Below, in pieces: positions 36,087 to 40,106 of a stretch of 40,106 bases of DNA. Made by a program: the position numbers and the translations under genes. Each line of letters starts with the position of its first letter. Position 1 is the stretch's first letter. The notes under the pieces were generated by a model. It saw only the letters and a list, made by a program, of their open reading frames with translations, had not been told where the DNA came from and did not search any database. The stretch is from Leucogyrophana mollusca (taxonomy: Eukaryota; Basidiomycota; Agaricomycetes; Boletales): the NCBI GenBank assembly GCA_021014945.1, contig MU266575.1, positions 1 to 40,106 of the forward strand. Direction: 5' to 3'.

Positions 36087-39000
36087 ATGCCGCTACTTTC
36101 ACGACCACAAGATTCGGTTCGTGTACGTTCATCATCTCCTCTGGCAACTCCTGCGCCCAAGTCACAGATTCCCACCATTCGTCTCGTTGCCGCGACCCCG
36201 TCGGAAGCCAACACCACACGGAATCCCATCGCGGATAGCAGTGTCGCACCATGGGAAGCGGGTCCTTCACCCACTCCACTCGCCCCAAAGGCCGGCGCTG
36301 ATGCGCCACGAAAGCGTCTGGTACCAAAGAAATCGAAGCTCGGGCTCCTCGGATCCACGAAAGAGCGAGGCCAAGACCTATCCGATGTCGTCCGCAGAGT
36401 GGGCGCGTCGGCATCAACGGGCAACAATGGTAGCTTCGAGATTTACGTCGACCCGACGAATGATCCCGAAATTGGGGAAATTCTGATGGTAAAGAAGAAG
36501 AAATCGCGAGCGGCGCTAGATGGGATGAGATGGGGTACATTGGGAGAGGTAACGAACGTACCAGCTGTGACAAAGAAGGAGAAGGATGGGAAGAAGGAGA
36601 GTTCGAAGGAGAATGGCAAGGATGGTCTGCTGAAGGTGAAGGTAGACGAGAAGGAGAAATGGTGGAGTATTGGACGTGGGCGGAAAGACTCGAAGGAGAA
36701 GGAGCGGTCGAAGTGTGAGTGCTTTCGGCCTCGTCACACTGCCTTACTAACACCTCAGGGCATCAGCTCCCGAGCCGACCTTGAAGCCCATCGAGTCGCG
36801 GGCGCGCTTCAATTCGCTGGACTCCGGCATTTTGCTTAATAGCCCCGTGTTTCCTGAGCATCCGGCGTCACCGGTGGAGCATCTTCGGGTACCCACGCCA
36901 ACGTCTGCCTCGCCCTCGATCAATGGCATGCTCGCACCGCCAGGCGCGGTGGGGAATGGCAAGGGCTCGGTCGCAATCAGGGCGATGCGCTCTGTGCGCT
37001 CGCTAGCACGGATCGGCAGCTGGGCCCAACTTCGTAACACGAGCAACCCCGAGGACGCTGACGAGCCCGCACCGGAGCCCACTAAGAGCAAAGAGAAGAG
37101 TGAACCCAAAAAGAAAAAGAAAAAAAAGGACAAGGAAAGAGAGAAGGAGAAAGAAAAGAATGAGACGGTGCGGTACTCTGGAAGCAGTTTCGAGGCAGGC
37201 GCATTGTCTGCATCGCCTGGAGCATCGACGGAGAAGGCGAAGACGCTCGGGCGGAAGAAGGCCAGTATACTTGGTCTTGGGTTGCCCTCAACAATGCGTT
37301 TACCGTCTGTACGCAACGGATCAACTGCTTCGTCTGTCGTCATGCAACAGTCAAATCGACTATCAGTTGACTCTGCGACGATCCTTGGTGGTGGAATACT
37401 TGCGAGAGGCCGATCGGGCTCAACGATCTCGACTGCATCGTCCCTCCGCCCTAAGTCGATGTCATCGAGTGTTTCTGGTGCATCGTCAGGCAGCTCTGTT
37501 CGGTGGGACGAGGCTGGACTGGCAACTGTCAAGGAGTGCCGAAAGAAAGAGAGGGAGAGCAAGGAGAAGGAGAGCAAGGGTAGCACGAAGAAGGACAAGA
37601 AAAGCAAGAAGTCAAAAGATAAGGAGAGCAGGAAGACCTCGGACAGCCGGAAGCGGACGCCACTGGCTGCAATCTTCTCGGATTCGCAACTTCCCGAGGA
37701 GGAACAATCGCCGAAGCCGGGACCTGGGGCCCCGATTGTGACCATCGAGGAAGCTACAGCTGATGGGCACAGCCTCCCAGACGATGATGTCCCTGATCGA
37801 TCGATGGAGACCCCCGTCAAGCGTGCCCGCCCTCGTCCTGTCTCTGAGCAGTTGCTCGGTCGTAGTCGACCGAAAGCAATTTACGAAGATGATGATGGTG
37901 AGCATCTCTACGCCCTATCAATGGGAAATACTAACTGATTTCAGCAGACAACGCTGTCATGTCTCTTCTGGACGCTGCAACTAATGACCTCGCCCAATTA
38001 ATCAACCGCCTTGACTTGGAAGCAACACCCGGCACTCCCGACATGACGCCTGTGGGACGCTCGCCGTTCTCCCTCGAGAAGCTCAATGAGACAAGCCCGA
38101 CAAAGAACCGCCTCACGATGGAGAGTCCAATGAAGGGCTTACGCGGTAGCATGACTTCTGTTAGCTCACTTCGGCCATACGCTCAATCCTGGGCCAAAGC
38201 ATCTTCACCATCGACTGCACAGAACCTCATCGGCCAAAATATCGCCCCATGGACAACATTGAACGCGTCCATTTCGCCTTCGAAGTCCCCTGTTACAGCC
38301 AGGGTGCCAGCCAAGGGCGGTGCACCCACTCTACGATTGACGCATAAGCGCACGATGAGCCCTGCCCCTGCCGCGGACGCGTCGCCTGTGTTCAAGGCAC
38401 TACGTCCAGCGAAAAGTAATTACCCTGTGACCGCTACGAAGATCGTGGGCGCGTCCCCAATGGGGACGCCGCTCGGCTTGATGGCAGGCGTTGGGGAAAA
38501 GTCACCATCATCTCTGACTTTCGGTTCTGCGCACTCGAAGTCAGACTCGCATGACAGTCTTTCGGCGAGTCCCGTCTTCAAGAAAGCCCATGGCCACGTA
38601 CGCAAGCGGTCTTCGTTGGTCCCCGCCGAGTACCTCAAACAGCAGCACGACGATGGCTACGACAGCCCCAGCTTGCCCATCCCACCAGAAGCTCGCCGGA
38701 ACCTTGGTCTCGCCGGCACCATGGGTGGGTCCGTGGGGAGTGACGTCGCAATGGAGCTGGATGCAAGCGATCCAGACTCTGACATCCCTGATGAGCTCCA
38801 AGTCATCTTGCAACAGTCGGACGACGGATCGCTCCATGAAGTCGACGTCTATGTCTTTCTCTCCCAGGCACGCACACCCGCCCTTGCCATCGCCCGGCCT
38901 TCCACCCGAATTGCCCTTGCCGCTGCTGTCAGGTCCCGAACTGCCGGTGTTCCGCGCCCAGCTTATCGACGAGGAGGACCATCACGCTGATATTGAGGAG

Positions 39001-40106
39001 GCAGGCATGTCGTCTGAAGACGACACGAAGAAGTCATTTGATTTTACGGGAGAGCTACAGAAGCTCAACGAGTCCGGTGGCTCCGACAGGCGCAGCTTCG
39101 TGGAGCAGCTGGAGAACGCATTCCGTACCCCCGCCAAGATTGATTTGCGTTACGACTTCGGCATGCAGCTCCATAATGGGTTCCTCAGTGGGGATGTGCC
39201 TCCAGTGCCCAAACTTCCTTCGCTGCAGGATGAATTGACAAAGGCGAGAGAACACACATACGACCAATATGTGGAGTTCTCTGCTCAGGATTTCCCCGTC
39301 GATGTCAATGCAGAGCCATCCTTGCTTCCCGGTACTGATAGCTTCGCCAGCAGCAATCAAACAGACGACGATATCTTGGCAGTCGAGTCTCGGAAGGCAC
39401 TCAAGAACACGTCCTCCATGGGATCGCGTCCTTCCGACGGTCAGCTGAATAGAGACTTCAAGTTTGGTGGACGGCCATCGCCGGCTCGCTCAGCTGAAGA
39501 ACCGAAGGCCGAAATGCCGATGACGCTCTCCGACATCATTCCACCTCCTTCCGTTGTTCATTCATTGTCAGAGGCTTCGTTGGAAGTGGACGAAAGCGCG
39601 CTTCTGAAGTCTATCTTTGCGAACGCTGTCGAGATCCCATCGCCCCCAGCTCGCGTGCGCCTTGATTCAGACTCTAGTTCAAAGCGGATGGCCAGGGACG
39701 TCGCACGCAACTCCGTCATCAATGGTCACTACAGGCATTCGTCTGGACTCAGCTTCGCTGGGTTCGACTCGTTTGCTGAGGTACGGCGAGGCTTCGAGTT
39801 CAACGACAGCCGGCCAGGCTTCTACCCGCCTCCTGGCGCTTCACACAGCCAACACGGACGCCACGAATCTGTCTTCAGCATCGCATCCGTGTCGTCGTAT
39901 GGGCATGTCATTAACTCTGGATCATCAGATCCATTCGACTATGCCGCTGCTGCTCATCTTCCAGCTTGCGCGAAAGACCCTCTTCCGACGAGTACTCGTT
40001 CGATATGTCTACGTCTGTTGATGATACTTTCTCCTTCATCCATAGGCAGCCGCGCCGGAGACAGCGAGTCGACAGTGACGCTTCGAGCTTCTACTTCCGT
40101 GGATCC
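36087..40106 (+). CDS. Large Lys/Ser/Pro-rich disordered protein, 3'-truncated by the window
   Basis: Family not recognised; it looks like a conserved basidiomycete hypothetical protein. Exon 1 is 36087-36712, exon 2 36759-37897, and exon 3 starts at 37945 or 37948 (tandem CAGCAG acceptor) and runs past the window end. It is rich in Ser/Pro/Lys, with long basic runs (for example near 37085-37160 and 37540-37640) suggesting nuclear or nucleic-acid/microtubule association. Many SP/TP sites could be kinase targets. Two frame breaks are visible. Near 38800-38850 the frame passes from ..SDDGSLHE to STSMSFSPRHAHPP, either through an unresolved intron or a 1-nt insertion. Near 39943-39957 it passes from DPFDYAAA to SSLRERPSSDEYSFDM, apparently through a 1-nt loss. 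Both could be assembly errors. Confidence 0.65.

Noticed and set aside
36747..37820. 357-codon minus-strand ORF
   Set aside because: It mirrors the Lys/Ser-rich coding exon on the plus strand, giving Phe/Leu/Ser runs from complementary codons. No domain is seen.

Overview
This is nuclear DNA from a filamentous basidiomycete, most likely a mushroom- or polypore-forming agaricomycete. The evidence is dense short introns (about 45-75 nt), many tiny exons, DUF6533 membrane proteins, F-box proteins of the basidiomycete type, a secreted basidiomycete 'glycopeptide' protein and a fungal metacaspase. I see no bacterial operon, CRISPR array, rRNA, convincing tRNA or complete transposon. All gene models were spliced by eye from splice signals, reading phase and comparison between paralogues, so boundaries are inferences.

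Region 1 (about 0.5-15.4 kb) is an array of five paralogous DUF6533 multi-pass membrane protein genes. Copy 1 is on the minus strand (544-2366). Copies 2-5 are on the plus strand (from 3994, 6873, 11876 and 14073). They share exon lengths and phases. Copies 1, 3 and 4 read through, copy 2 has a 1-nt frameshift and copy 5 is a decayed 3'-truncated pseudogene. An F-box gene (9038-10821, minus) sits between copies 3 and 4.

Region 2 (15.4-25.5 kb) holds an orphan minus-strand exon, an HSL-type alpha/beta hydrolase (15682-16963, minus), a small protein-tyrosine phosphatase (17499-18110, minus), an 11-exon GH13 alpha-glucosidase (19001-21379, plus), a secreted glycopeptide protein with a long Ser/Thr-rich repeat tail (21786-23446, minus), and an unrecognised 232-residue protein (24673-25549, plus).

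Region 3 (25.9-40.1 kb) holds a 13-exon seven-helix-like membrane protein that is invisible as one ORF (25893-27597, minus), a degraded coding remnant near 29 kb, an intronless F-box protein (29729-31264, plus), a 19-exon metacaspase (32823-35338, plus) and the 5' part of a large Lys/Ser-rich disordered protein that runs off the window (36087-40106, plus).

The genes do not form an obvious single pathway. The window looks like a fast-evolving accessory region with receptor-like membrane proteins, F-box proteins and secreted proteins, mixed with conserved housekeeping-type genes (metacaspase, phosphatase, alpha-glucosidase). The most unusual signals are at RNA-processing level: repeated GC-AG introns, conserved dinucleotide 'exon' signatures in the DUF6533 array, and a metacaspase whose catalytic cysteine lies in a chain of micro-exons.
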